In this document: piece by piece, positions 17,538 to 27,193 of the stretch
How the letters are laid out: each line of letters begins with the position of its first letter
Position numbering within the stretch: the first letter of the stretch is position 1
Notes under the pieces: generated by a model
Told to the model about the DNA's origin: nothing
Database searches by the model: none
The model's input: only the letters and a program-made list of their open reading frames with translations
NCBI GenBank assembly: GCA_023415055.1
Contig: JAEZLZ010000078.1
Location: forward strand, 33,300 to 97,299
Source of the DNA: Bacillota bacterium
GTDB taxonomy: Bacteria; Bacillota; Clostridia; Lachnospirales; Lachnospiraceae
Direction: 5' to 3'
DNA length: 64,000 nucleotides
Position numbers and translations under genes: made by a program

Positions 17538-18662
17538 ATGAACGATTTCGAAAGCGACTTTAAAATTGGATTTATTGGTTTTGGATTAATTGGCGGGTCC
17601 ATAGCCCGGGCACTAAAAAAGATTAATTCTGATTATTATCTTGTCGCTTATGATTATCATAAGAACCATCCCAGTTCCGATTTGCAAGCTGCTCTTCATG
17701 ATCAGATCCTGAATCAGGTTACAACAACTCTCACACAGGGGTTTCCGGAATGTGATATGATATTCCTGTGTGCTCCGGTATTATCAAATATAGAATATCT
17801 GAAGCAGCTAAAGCCTTTATTGAAATCAAGCTGTATCCTTACCGACGTAGGCAGCGTTAAGACGAATATACACGAAGCAGTCGAAACTCTCGGCTTAGAA
17901 ACACAATTTATCGGTGGTCATCCTATGACCGGTTCCGAAAAGACCGGATATCATAACTCCTATGCCCTGCTTCTGGAGAATGCCTACTATATCCTTACAC
18001 CTACCGTTAAGACGCCGGATGCCATGACGCAGACCTTGTATCAGCTTGTTCAGAAAATGGGTTCCCTTCCGATTATCCTGGATGCAAGAGAGCATGACAA
18101 AATTACAGCTGCCATCAGTCATGTTCCGCATATCATTGCCGCCCAATTAGTGAATCTCGTCCGTGAATCCGATGATGAAGCAGAAAAAATGAGGGCCCTG
18201 GCCGCCGGTGGATTTAAAGATATTACACGTATCGCCTCTTCATCTCCTGTAATGTGGCAGGATATCTGCCTGACCAATAAAGCTGAGATTAAGGAGTGTC
18301 TGGATAGATACATAAGCTCACTTTTGCTCGCATCTAATGCTCTCTCCTCCGGCGACGGTAACTTTCTTTACCAGATGTTTGATACGGCAGGTGAATATCG
18401 AAGTGCCATACCGAACCGTTCCATTGGTCTCATGAAGAAGCTTTTTGAGATATACCTTGATATTGTAGATGAGGCGGGTGCCATTGCTACAATTGCCACC
18501 CTGCTTGCCAGCAATCAGATCAGTATCAAGAATATCGGTATTATTCATAATCGTGAATTTGAAGAAGGAGTTCTTCGAATTGAGCTCTATGATGAGACTG
18601 CACAGCAGAAAGCCATCGCGATGCTGGCAAAATATAATTATAGAATTTATGAGAGAAATTAG
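17538..18662 (+). CDS. tyrA: Prephenate dehydrogenase with C-terminal ACT domain
   Basis: A 374-aa enzyme that oxidatively decarboxylates prephenate to 4-hydroxyphenylpyruvate, the committed step to tyrosine. The dinucleotide fold opens with GFIGFGLIGGS (residues 11-21); the catalytic part shows IGGHPMTGSEKTGY and the helix HVPHIIAAQL. The last roughly 75 residues (from about IATIATLLASNQIS) look like an ACT domain, the usual tyrosine-sensing module in Gram-positive TyrA. It follows aroF by 73 bases with AGGAGG before the ATG. Confidence 0.93.
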   Translation: MNDFESDFKIGFIGFGLIGGSIARALKKINSDYYLVAYDYHKNHPSSDLQAALHDQILNQVTTTLTQGFPECDMIFLCAPVLSNIEYLKQLKPLLKSSCILTDVGSVKTNIHEAVETLGLETQFIGGHPMTGSEKTGYHNSYALLLENAYYILTPTVKTPDAMTQTLYQLVQKMGSLPIILDAREHDKITAAISHVPHIIAAQLVNLVRESDDEAEKMRALAAGGFKDITRIASSSPVMWQDICLTNKAEIKECLDRYISSLLLASNALSSGDGNFLYQMFDTAGEYRSAIPNRSIGLMKKLFEIYLDIVDEAGAIATIATLLASNQISIKNIGIIHNREFEEGVLRIELYDETAQQKAIAMLAKYNYRIYERN

Positions 18663-18743
18663 TACCTGCCAGGCTATACCGTTTGTATGGTTATCATCTT
18701 CCCATACGATCGGAAACAAATGAAATTAAAGGAGAGTCGAGCT

Positions 18744-20048
18744 ATGATTTGCAAGAAATGCGGACCATTAAAAGGGACTATCAAGGTACCGGGAGATAAA
18801 TCCATCTCACACCGATCGGTTATGTTTGGCGCCTTAGCCCAAGGAACTACCGAAGTAACTAATTTCCTTCAAGGTGCTGACTGCTTATCTACGATCCGCT
18901 GTTTTCGCCAGCTTGGCATTACGATCGAGAACCATCCGGAATCGGAGCATGTCCTTGTACGAGGAAAAGGGTTGCATGGTTTATGCAAACCTTCTGACAT
19001 TTTAGATGTCGGCAACAGCGGCACCACGATGCGATTAATCTCCGGAATCTTATGCGGTCAAAGCTTCGAAACCACTTTAACCGGTGATGAGTCCATCCAG
19101 AGAAGACCCATGTCACGTATCATGACTCCATTATCCATGATGGGAGCAGATATAAAAAGTTGTGCAGGCAACGGCTGTGCCCCGCTTGCGATCAATTCGG
19201 CAAGTATCAGTGCGAATAGATTAACCGGAATCCATTATCAATCTCCGGTGGCCTCCGCTCAGATCAAATCCTGCGTTCTGCTGGCGGGCCTCTATGCAGC
19301 TGGTGAAACTTCAGTAACCGAGCCTTCTTTATCAAGAAATCATACCGAGCTGATGCTCTCTGCTTTCGGAGCATCATTAACAGGCTCCGGTAATACTGTG
19401 ACTATACAACCGAACCCACAGCTCATCGGCCAGAAGATCAAGGTACCCGGCGACATCTCTTCAGCCGCATATTTTATAGCAGCCGGGTTATTGGTTCCTG
19501 GTTCCGAGATTATAATCAAGAATGTGGGTATTAATCCTACGAGAGACGGCATTCTTCGTGTATGCAAGAAAATGGGTGCCGATATTACTTTGGAAAATGA
19601 GATTAACCAGGGTGGAGAACCGGTTGCAGATTTGGTGGTTCGCAGCAGTGAGCTTACTGCTGCACAGGTAGACGGGGAACTAATTCCTACACTGATTGAT
19701 GAGATCCCGGTGATTGCCGTATTGGCCTGCTTTGCGAAAGGGGAGACCGTAATAAAGGATGCCGAAGAGCTTAAGGTTAAGGAATCCAATCGGATCGATG
19801 TTATGGTTGATAATCTGCGTCGCATGGGAGCAGATATCACTGCAACTCCTGACGGTATGATCATCCGTGGCGGCAGGCCGCTCCATGGTGCAACCGTTGA
19901 CAGTAAAGCTGATCATCGTATCGCAATGTCCTTTGCCGTTGCTGCTCTTTTAGCCGAGGGTGAGACTACTATTCAGGGAGCCGAATGCGTTACGATATCG
20001 TATCCGAATTACTATTCGGATCTGAAGAGTCTTATTACCTCCCTGTAA
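18744..20048 (+). CDS. aroA: 3-phosphoshikimate 1-carboxyvinyltransferase (EPSP synthase)
   Basis: A 434-aa enzyme that transfers the enolpyruvyl group of PEP to shikimate 3-phosphate. Start at MICKKCGPLKG (ATG 18744; AAAGGAGAG upstream) rather than an upstream in-frame ATG at 18687. Family landmarks are PGDKSISHRS (residues 16-25), GNSGTTMRL, LTGDESIQRRPM, SRNHTELML and KVKESNRID. It completes the aroF-tyrA-aroA cluster; other shikimate genes are not in the window. No obvious terminator precedes the proS leader promoter, so some read-through into the T-box is possible. Confidence 0.95.
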   Translation: MICKKCGPLKGTIKVPGDKSISHRSVMFGALAQGTTEVTNFLQGADCLSTIRCFRQLGITIENHPESEHVLVRGKGLHGLCKPSDILDVGNSGTTMRLISGILCGQSFETTLTGDESIQRRPMSRIMTPLSMMGADIKSCAGNGCAPLAINSASISANRLTGIHYQSPVASAQIKSCVLLAGLYAAGETSVTEPSLSRNHTELMLSAFGASLTGSGNTVTIQPNPQLIGQKIKVPGDISSAAYFIAAGLLVPGSEIIIKNVGINPTRDGILRVCKKMGADITLENEINQGGEPVADLVVRSSELTAAQVDGELIPTLIDEIPVIAVLACFAKGETVIKDAEELKVKESNRIDVMVDNLRRMGADITATPDGMIIRGGRPLHGATVDSKADHRIAMSFAVAALLAEGETTIQGAECVTISYPNYYSDLKSLITSL

Positions 20049-20057
20049 AGAAATAAA

Positions 20058-20086
20058 TTGACAATTAAAACTTCTTATGGTAGCAT
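20058..20086 (+). promoter_or_regulatory. Promoter of the proS T-box leader
   Basis: TTGACA at 20058-20063, 17-base spacer, TAGCAT at 20081-20086 with a TG extension (TGGTAGCAT). It starts the leader ten bases after the aroA stop. Confidence 0.7.
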
Positions 20087-20094
20087 TAGCAAAA

Positions 20095-20367
20095 ATACAA
20101 CGATAAACGCTATGACGAGAACCAGTATATAGTTCTGAATTTGCAGAGAGAAGATGGTTGGTGCAAATCTTTAAGGAAGAATTATAGAACCCATCTCTGA
20201 GCCGTGAACCGAATCTAGTAGGCTTCACCGGACATCCACCGTTAGCCGGATAAGGTATCAGGCCGATTTTGCCTTGTACTGTAGAGTGCAGAGTTTTCTC
20301 TGAATTTTAGGTGGTAACACGGACCGATGGTTCGCCCTAAGCTGTTTTTTCAGCTTAGGGTTTTTTT
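20095..20367 (+). promoter_or_regulatory. T-box riboswitch for proS (specifier CCC, proline)
   Basis: A classic T-box leader: stem I, the specifier at 20190-20192 in GAACCCATCTCTGAGC, the antiterminator box AGGTGGTAACACGG at 20309-20322, and a terminator CCCTAAGCTG...CAGCTTAGGG with seven T at 20335-20367. Uncharged proline tRNA should stabilise the antiterminator. The specifier position is supported by the tyrS leader in this window, which has GAATACATCTTTGAGC at the equivalent place. The bases 20368-20475 to the proS start hold only a small stem near 20388-20402. Confidence 0.92.
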
Positions 20368-20475
20368 ATGTAATTGGACATAGTTGCTCAGCAACCCGCA
20401 GTCAGGTATGTATGAATGCGGGCATCATAAAAGACAACATACTGGTTATGTTCTTATAAAAAAGGAGGTAGAAAA

Positions 20476-22203
20476 ATGAAAATCAAGAATTTAGTAGGGG
20501 ACCGTTTTAAGGAAAGACCTGCAGATTGTGTCATTGACAGCCATGCCCTGATGGTACGAGGAGGGTATATGAAATACGTTGCTAATGGGATCTATTCCTC
20601 CTATCCTCCCCTCAAGCGAATCACAAAGAAGATCGAGCAAATCATACGGGAAGAGATGGACCGCATCGACGGGCAGGAGGTGTCCTTTCCCGTCGCTTTG
20701 CCCAGTTCTTTGTGGGAGGAATCCGGAAGATATGAAAGTGTCGGAGCAGAGCTTCTGCGATTTACGGATCGGAACGGAAGCTCGATGGTGTTGGGAATGA
20801 CCCATGAGGAGGCTGCCGTTTCGCTAGTACGAGAGTATGCACAAAGCTATGCCAAGTATCCCTTTATGATTTACCAGATCCAGACAAAGTTCCGAGATGA
20901 AGCACGTCCACGTGCTGGGTTGATTCGGGTACGAGAATTTACGATGAAGGATGCCTATTCCTTCCATACCTCCGAAGAAGACTTGGAGCTATACTATGAA
21001 AAATGCCATAAGGCTTATGAGCGTATCTTTGCCAGAGCAGGAATACCGGAGGTAGTTTCGGTTGCTTCTGATTCAGGTATGATGGGCGGCAATCTCTCCC
21101 ATGAATTCATGCTGCTCACTCCGGTTGGAGAAGATACCCTTGCAATTTGCTCCGAATGTGATTATAGGGCAAATATTGAAGCCGCAGAAAATATAGTGCA
21201 TAATTCTAACTCCTTACCAATGGACTCATTGAAGCTGGTACCTACACCGAATGCCTCCTCGATTGAAGAGGTTGCTGATTTCCTAAAGGTACCTGTCATG
21301 AATACCTGTAAAGCAGTTGTATATCAGAAGGATCTGACCGGAGAATACGTTGCTGTATTTCTGAGGGGTGATATGGAAGTCAGCGAGGCTAAACTGACCA
21401 ATTATCTTGGTGATAATATTCATCCTGCATTACTCAATGAGGCTTCACCTCTGATTGCAGGTTTTATCGGCCCCTATCAACTTGATACAAAACAATGTAA
21501 CATCTTATATGATCAGTCACTTTGTGGTATCGATAACCTGGTCTGCGGTGGAAATCAGATCGATCATCATTACATCGGTCTTCACATCCCGCGTGACATT
21601 GGCGAAGTCGAATATCTGGATTTATCAAAGATAACGGAAGGCGGTATCTGCCCCCATTGTGGTAAGCCTTCCATTACACTCTCCCGGGGGATCGAGGTCG
21701 GTAACATCTTTCAGTTAGGAACAAAGTATTCAAAAGCTATGAATATGCAATACCTTGACAGCAAGGGAGAACTTCATCATCCGATCATGGGTTGCTATGG
21801 TATCGGTGTTGGTCGGCTTGCCGCCTCTGTCTGTGAGGCTCGTCATGATGAATATGGTCCAATTTGGCCGATTACCATCGCCCCTTGGCAGGTTCATCTG
21901 TGCTGTCTTCGTGTGGATGATGTCGATACAAAGGAATATGCGGATAAGCTATATGAGGAATTATTAAATGAACAGGTCGAAGTCATCTATGATGACCGGG
22001 ATATCCGAGCCGGCGCAATGTTCTCGGATGCAGACCTGCTAGGAGTTCCGATCCGCGTCATCGTCAGTCCCAGAAATCTTCAGGAGAATTGTGTAGAGTT
22101 GGTCACCAGGGATAAGACAATAAGCAGAAAGATCGAGAAAACTCAGACGATACCTGCGATCAAAGAATTGATACACAGTATGATTTTAGACTTAAACATG
22201 TAA
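20476..22203 (+). CDS. proS: Prolyl-tRNA synthetase, bacterial type
   Basis: A 575-aa class II synthetase that attaches proline to its tRNA. Motif 2 and 3 regions are visible (TKFRDEARPRAGLIRVREF; MGCYGIGVGRLAAS), with the GMTHEEA segment before them. Length and the middle block (about residues 225-400) fit the bacterial form with the editing insertion domain that removes mischarged alanine. The C-terminal anticodon-binding domain follows (WQVHLCCLRVDD). AAGGAGG lies before the ATG. Controlled by the T-box upstream and ended by a strong hairpin. Confidence 0.95.
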   Translation: MKIKNLVGDRFKERPADCVIDSHALMVRGGYMKYVANGIYSSYPPLKRITKKIEQIIREEMDRIDGQEVSFPVALPSSLWEESGRYESVGAELLRFTDRNGSSMVLGMTHEEAAVSLVREYAQSYAKYPFMIYQIQTKFRDEARPRAGLIRVREFTMKDAYSFHTSEEDLELYYEKCHKAYERIFARAGIPEVVSVASDSGMMGGNLSHEFMLLTPVGEDTLAICSECDYRANIEAAENIVHNSNSLPMDSLKLVPTPNASSIEEVADFLKVPVMNTCKAVVYQKDLTGEYVAVFLRGDMEVSEAKLTNYLGDNIHPALLNEASPLIAGFIGPYQLDTKQCNILYDQSLCGIDNLVCGGNQIDHHYIGLHIPRDIGEVEYLDLSKITEGGICPHCGKPSITLSRGIEVGNIFQLGTKYSKAMNMQYLDSKGELHHPIMGCYGIGVGRLAASVCEARHDEYGPIWPITIAPWQVHLCCLRVDDVDTKEYADKLYEELLNEQVEVIYDDRDIRAGAMFSDADLLGVPIRVIVSPRNLQENCVELVTRDKTISRKIEKTQTIPAIKELIHSMILDLNM

Positions 22204-22298
22204 TTCTATCTTTTTACTTCATAATGAAATAAAAAATGCTTTATTAGATATCCTTACTAATCAAAGAAAACCTTCCTCTTTACACATCAGGGATATAA

Positions 22299-22360
22299 AG
22301 ATGTGGGGCTGTTGCAAATAGATATACCTTAATATTACGACAGCCCCTTACATCTTCTTT
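22299..22360. terminator. Terminator after proS
   Basis: AAGATGTGGGGCTGT pairs with ACAGCCCCTTACATCTT (one bulge), about 15 bp, loop about 27. It lies between proS (plus) and pullulanase (minus), which converge. The rest of 22204-22511 shows no gene. Confidence 0.7.
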
Positions 22361-22511
22361 CTATATTTAATTTTTTTATAACTCAACCCTTTTCTCCAAG
22401 TATAGCTTTGAGTCTGTGCTTCTCTACTGTTGCAATAAAAGCAATCGCTTTGCCTTCCACAATTAAGACCTAATACTCTGATTATATTTCTTGTCTGTTG
22501 CATAGGTCTGC

Positions 22512-24572
22512 TTATTTATCCTCTTGTACTAAAACCAGTGCCGAAATCGGATCTACGATAATGTTTCCTCCCAGAATCGTCTCCAGTATCTCTGTTCCAG
22601 CCAGATTACCCTTAACATAGACGTTCCAGCTACCCTCCGGAATCGTAACCGATGCTCGGGTATGATTCGCATTGAATATGATGCAGATGGATTTGGCACT
22701 TTCATCATTCGGAGAGTGATTGATCGTATATCCTACTACATTGTCCGGAGTTTTCTCTAAGAAGGATAGACTTTTTTGCAGTTCCTTGGTTGTTGTCATT
22801 CTAAGAGCACTATGCTCCTTACGAAACGCAATTAATCCTTTATAATAATGATACACCTCAATATAGCGTTCCTTGTTATCCCATTTGATACTGTTTACAG
22901 AATCCGGAGACCGAAAGCTGTTCTCATCAAAGACGGTGCCGGTTGCATCTAGCGGTTTGCTGCGAAGCAGCTCTTCTCCCGCCTGAAAGAAAGGTATTCC
23001 TTGAGAGGTAAGAACAATTGCCGCAGACAGCAGATTCATCTTAATTCTGTCCTCAACAGTGTCAGACGCATTGGAAGTTGCTATCTTATCCCAAAGGGTC
23101 AGATTATCATGAGCGGAAACATAGCTGATGGTCTGGGTCGGTGCCTTTGCCCATGCCTGATCAGAGTAATTTACCTTGGAATAGTCTATCTGGGGATGCT
23201 CGGTCGAAGCTACAATCCCAAATTTAATGCTCTCTTCCATTCCGGTCTGTCCGGTGACAAAGCCCTTCTCAAGCTCTTCAAATACACTACCCTTAATTCC
23301 ATCCCGGAGGTCATCACTAAAAGCAGCAATTCCGGTATCCAGTGCTGACATGTTTGCCTTCAATGCTCTCTTGCTCTCCGGCAGAGGGGAAGCACCTGCT
23401 GTCCACCCCTCACCGTAAATAAGAATGGTTGGATCCACCTGATTTAATGCTGTTCGGATTGCATTCATCGTTACCAGATCATGGATTCCCATTAAATCAA
23501 AACGGAAGCCATCAATATGATACTCTTTGGCCCAATATACAACCGAATCCACGATGAATTTACGAACCATGGCGCGCTCGGAAGCAGTTTCATTACCACA
23601 GCCGGAAGCATCCGAGAATTGTCCTTCCTCCGTCATCCGATAATAATAACCGGGAACGATTTTATTTAAATTCGAATCTGTACTGAAGGTATGGTTATAT
23701 ACTACATCCATGATAACACGAATTCCATTTTGATGAAGTGCCTGTACCATCCGTTTATACTCATTGATTCTGACTTCACCTTTCTGTGGGTTTCTGGAAT
23801 AGGAGCCCTCCGGAACATTGTAATTCTCAGGGTCATATCCCCAGTTGAAATCATTATTGATTAAGGTTGCTTCATTAATACTGGCAAAATCGGAGGAAGG
23901 AAGAAGGTGTACATGAGTAATCCCCAAATCCTTCAAATGATCGATACCGGTCTTTACACCGGAAGCTGTAGTGGTACCTGTTTCGGTAAAGGCAAGATAC
24001 TTACCCTTATTCTTCATTCCAGAGCTGTTATCTACCGAAAAGTCTCTAATATGAAGCTCATAAATTATAGCATCGGTAGGAACTGCAAACTCTGGTTTGA
24101 TCTCTGCTGAAAAACCGGCAGGATCCGTCGAAGCTAAATCAATTACCATTCCGCGTTCTCCATTCACTCCCACTGCTTTCGCATAAGGATCCACTGCTTC
24201 CTGCACAACACCGTCCACCGTTACGGTATAGGTATAATACACTTTATTCAAATTCCCTGCCTTTTCTGTATACCAGGTACCTTTCACATCACGGTTCATC
24301 GGTATGTTTTGCACCATATTGTCGCCGGTGCCATTTTCATAAAGATTTAGAATCACATTACTTGCTGTCGGTGCCCATATCCGAAACATCGTTTTTTCTA
24401 TCGACCATATGGCTCCAAGATCCGCCCCATCATAATAAAAATCATCTTCAAAATCCCTAGTTAAGAATAGCTTCACTTTATCTCTCATCCTCTCCATAAC
24501 CGATTTTCTCATCATCTTGCACGACAAAGATATCAACTGTATCATCACATAAAACTCGCCTGTTCCCTTCAC
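22512..24572 (-). CDS. pulA: Type I pullulanase (GH13, CBM48)
   Basis: A protein of up to 686 aa that cleaves alpha-1,6 branches of pullulan, glycogen or starch dextrins. An N-terminal CBM48-like domain (IWSIEKTMFRIWAPTASNV) precedes the GH13 barrel, with conserved regions VIMDVVYNHT, the nucleophile region DGFRFDLMGIHD, the acid/base region ILIYGEGWT, and YVSAHDN. The specific pullulanase signature YNWGYDP appears as FNWGYDP. No signal peptide, so it acts inside the cell. The start is unsettled: GTG at 24572 is the longest, and ATGs at about 24545, 24512 and 24494 are possible; none has a good ribosome binding site. Monocistronic. Confidence 0.87.
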   Translation of the reverse strand: MKGTGEFYVMIQLISLSCKMMRKSVMERMRDKVKLFLTRDFEDDFYYDGADLGAIWSIEKTMFRIWAPTASNVILNLYENGTGDNMVQNIPMNRDVKGTWYTEKAGNLNKVYYTYTVTVDGVVQEAVDPYAKAVGVNGERGMVIDLASTDPAGFSAEIKPEFAVPTDAIIYELHIRDFSVDNSSGMKNKGKYLAFTETGTTTASGVKTGIDHLKDLGITHVHLLPSSDFASINEATLINNDFNWGYDPENYNVPEGSYSRNPQKGEVRINEYKRMVQALHQNGIRVIMDVVYNHTFSTDSNLNKIVPGYYYRMTEEGQFSDASGCGNETASERAMVRKFIVDSVVYWAKEYHIDGFRFDLMGIHDLVTMNAIRTALNQVDPTILIYGEGWTAGASPLPESKRALKANMSALDTGIAAFSDDLRDGIKGSVFEELEKGFVTGQTGMEESIKFGIVASTEHPQIDYSKVNYSDQAWAKAPTQTISYVSAHDNLTLWDKIATSNASDTVEDRIKMNLLSAAIVLTSQGIPFFQAGEELLRSKPLDATGTVFDENSFRSPDSVNSIKWDNKERYIEVYHYYKGLIAFRKEHSALRMTTTKELQKSLSFLEKTPDNVVGYTINHSPNDESAKSICIIFNANHTRASVTIPEGSWNVYVKGNLAGTEILETILGGNIIVDPISALVLVQEDK

Positions 24573-24683
24573 AGTTCAGTACAGGTTCAGTTACAATTAA
24601 TAATATTCTAACACAGAGAGTGTGGGAAGGAAAGAATACTTTCGAAATTTTTCGAATACATTCTTTCCTAATACATTTTTCTT

Positions 24684-25931
24684 CTACTCAACCAATGATA
24701 CAAATTTGATTCTTACAAATTTTTTCTTCCCGATTCTCATAACAAGCTGTTCTTCTGAAAAGGTCTCCTCTACGCTTTCCAGCTTTCTCATATTCACTTG
24801 AACGCCACCCTGCTTTACAAGACGTCGAAACTCACTACCGGAGGGAATGATTCCATGACGGAGAAGGACCGGAATAATCTCAGCCAGGGAATTGCGGTCA
24901 GATGCCACGCTGATCTCCGGCATATTCTCGGGAAGCTCACCGCGTTGGAATACCGTATGAAAATACTCCTGAGCCTTTTTCACATCTTCCTCGGTATGAT
25001 ATAAGCCTGTTATGATAGTTGCAAGCTCCAGCTTTATATCTCTCGGGTTCCGGCCCGACTCCATCTGTATCCGAAGCTCATCTATCCGGTCCGGATGTTC
25101 ATCCGTTGCCAGTTCGAAGAAGCGAAGAATCAGATGGTCCGGAAGCTCCATAACCTTTTTGAACATTATCTCTGCCGGTTCAAATATACCAATATAATTC
25201 CCAAGGCTTTTACTCATCTTCTCCACTCCGTCGAGGCCTTCCAGTATCGGCATGAATAAGGCGATCTGTCGTTCCATTCCCATACTGCCCTGCAGATTTC
25301 TGCCCATCAGAATGTTAAAGGTCTGATCCGTCCCACCTAGCTCGATATCTGCTTTTATCTCAACCGAATCGTAGGCCTGCATCAGCGGATAGAAGAATTC
25401 ATGTAAGCCAATCGCCTCACTCTTTCGAAAGCGTCCCTGAAAATCATCCCGTTCGAGTAATCTTGCTACGGTAGTGCTGGAGGCTAACTGGATAACCTCT
25501 TCAAAATTCAGCTTGGACAGCCATTCGCTGTTAAATCTTACTGTTGTTTTTTCCGGGTCAATGATCTTAAAGATCTGGTCAGTATACGTCTTGGCATTCT
25601 TTCTTACCTCCTCATTGCTTAAGGGTTTTCTGGTTTTGGATTTACCCGTGGGATCTCCGATCTTCCCTGTAAAATCACCGATAATTATGACAGCGTGATG
25701 ACCGAGTTCTTGCAGCTGCCTAATTTTTCGAAGTACTACTGTATGACCAAGATGTATATCCGGTGCACTCGGATCCAGCCCCAGCTTAATGATTAACGGT
25801 TTTTTCTTCACCAATGAGGTAATCAGCTTTTCTCTCAGTTCCTCTTCCGAGATCAGCTCGGCTGCTCCCTTTTTGATTATTCTGAGCTGTTCCTCAACTA
25901 TTCTCTGTTCTTCCTTATTGATTGTTCTCAT
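24684..25931 (-). CDS. tyrS: Tyrosyl-tRNA synthetase
   Basis: A 415-aa class I synthetase. The HIGH motif reads HLGH at residues 59-62 within LGLDPSAPDIHLGHT, and KMSKS is perfect at 237-241. A C-terminal S4-like RNA-binding domain is present (SEFRRLVKQGGVQVN). The HLGH form with this opening resembles the TyrZ group, the second type found in Bacillus. AAAGGGG precedes the ATG. Expression is controlled by the Tyr T-box upstream. It is the only tyrosine synthetase in the window; whether another copy exists cannot be judged. Confidence 0.94.
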   Translation of the reverse strand: MRTINKEEQRIVEEQLRIIKKGAAELISEEELREKLITSLVKKKPLIIKLGLDPSAPDIHLGHTVVLRKIRQLQELGHHAVIIIGDFTGKIGDPTGKSKTRKPLSNEEVRKNAKTYTDQIFKIIDPEKTTVRFNSEWLSKLNFEEVIQLASSTTVARLLERDDFQGRFRKSEAIGLHEFFYPLMQAYDSVEIKADIELGGTDQTFNILMGRNLQGSMGMERQIALFMPILEGLDGVEKMSKSLGNYIGIFEPAEIMFKKVMELPDHLILRFFELATDEHPDRIDELRIQMESGRNPRDIKLELATIITGLYHTEEDVKKAQEYFHTVFQRGELPENMPEISVASDRNSLAEIIPVLLRHGIIPSGSEFRRLVKQGGVQVNMRKLESVEETFSEEQLVMRIGKKKFVRIKFVSLVE

Positions 25932-26055
25932 AATGAATCCCCTTTCCGTTTTAAAAATGATACACTCTTACTCGGGAGATTTCTTCTCCCTTCATCGTTA
26001 TAGAATCATCCGATAGAAATACGTTTCATAAGTTTACAGGTGGGAAAAAGCGCAT

Positions 26056-26377
26056 AAAAAAACCCGCTCCTCTAATTGCTTAGAGGGCGGGATTACTCAC
26101 GCGGTACCACCTCATATTTATCAGCTACTTCCATAGCCAACCTCTTTGAGTACGTCAAAGTCAGAATTACGAATAATTAATAGCTCTGATTATACTCTAG
26201 CACGATAACGGATGCAGGGGACCGTCAGCAGCCTACTTAGATTTCTCTGTTCGGTGTGATGCTCAAAGATGTATTCAGAATGTGCTTTCTTGCCCCTCTC
26301 ATCGACCGGTTGCTTTCTGTTAGACAGCTTCATTCTTACTCTTTCTTATCAACGCTTTTTCTATAATTTAATGATTA
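26056..26377 (-). promoter_or_regulatory. T-box riboswitch for tyrS (specifier UAC, tyrosine)
   Basis: Minus-strand leader with stem I, specifier TAC at 26271-26273 in GAATACATCTTTGAGC, antiterminator box GAGGTGGTACCGCG (26101-26114), and terminator CCCGCCCTCTAAGC...AGAGGAGCGGG plus seven T (26056-26091). All standard T-box parts are in order, and the specifier agrees with the gene. Uncharged tRNA-Tyr should allow read-through into tyrS. Confidence 0.95.
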
Positions 26378-26383
26378 ATCGCA

Positions 26384-26412
26384 AGTATAATGATTTCAAG
26401 TGCTATTGTCAA
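26384..26412 (-). promoter_or_regulatory. Promoter of the tyrS T-box leader
   Basis: Minus strand TTGACA, 17-base spacer, TATACT. A near-consensus promoter placing the start at about 26377, right at the head of the T-box. The interval 26413-26670 is AT-rich, holds the start region of the next plus-strand gene, and shows nothing else. Confidence 0.8.
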
Positions 26413-26670
26413 GAAGATTTTCATATATTTTTTGAGAAGTATTTTTAAGAATTGAGAATATTTTAGATTTTAGGTAATATTTTCAATCAATTCTTGCTAC
26501 TATTCTTTAGATATGCTACAATCTCTTCCAACACAATACACTTTACATGTTTTGGTAAATATTCATTACGATACAAATGGACAGTATATTGATTAATTAG
26601 AATGTTCTGTGAGGCGAGAGGGTAAAACTTTTCTCGCATAAAGTATGCAGACAGGGAAAGGATGGTTATT

Positions 26671-27114
26671 ATGAGTAAGGCAGAAAATGCAGTACAAAGT
26701 TTTCAAAATGGTTTTAACTGTTCCCAGGCAATCTTTTCAACTTATTGTGAGGAGTTTGGCTTAGATACAACGAGTGCTTTGAAGATCGCCTGTCCCTTCG
26801 GTAGCGGAATGGCAAGGACAGCAAAAATATGCGGCGCCGTATCCGGTGCTTATATGTTGATTGGTCTGAAGCACGGGAAGTGTCTTCCGGAAGATAATGA
26901 TGCAAAAGAAACATGTTTTCGTTTATCGAAGGAATTCACGGATCGGTTTGATGAAATTCACGGTTCCATCAACTGCAGCGACTTACTTAAGAATGATCTG
27001 AGTACTGAAGAAGGTCTGCAATACATAAAGGAGAACGGGCTTTGGGATAAGCTTTGTCCCATATTCATCCGGGATGCTGCCGTGATTCTCGAGGATCTTC
27101 TCTGCCTTGAGTAG
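26671..27114 (+). CDS. C_GCAxxG_C_C family protein
   Basis: A 147-aa cysteine-rich protein starting at MSKAENAVQSF (ATG 26671, AAGGA upstream). It carries the family pattern: NCSQAI near the N terminus, then ACPFGSGMARTAKICGAVSGA (split C...G-G...CGAxxG) and later cysteines (KGSINCSDLL-type and KLCPIF). This family is widespread in anaerobes; the spaced cysteines suggest a redox or metal role, but no function is proven. It is the only plus-strand gene between tyrS and the ABC exporter pair and may be its own unit. Confidence 0.85.
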   Translation: MSKAENAVQSFQNGFNCSQAIFSTYCEEFGLDTTSALKIACPFGSGMARTAKICGAVSGAYMLIGLKHGKCLPEDNDAKETCFRLSKEFTDRFDEIHGSINCSDLLKNDLSTEEGLQYIKENGLWDKLCPIFIRDAAVILEDLLCLE

Positions 27115-27193
27115 ACCGTATTTCCAACTAAGGCCAATATACTGGGCATAGTTTTGCTGATTACCGCTGTGCCTAGTTCTATCATTCTGTTCT

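Noticed and set aside
18687..18743. Longer N terminus for aroA
   Set aside because: The ATG at 18744 has a proper AAAGGAG site and aligns with the family start; the upstream extension overlaps untranslated sequence after tyrA.
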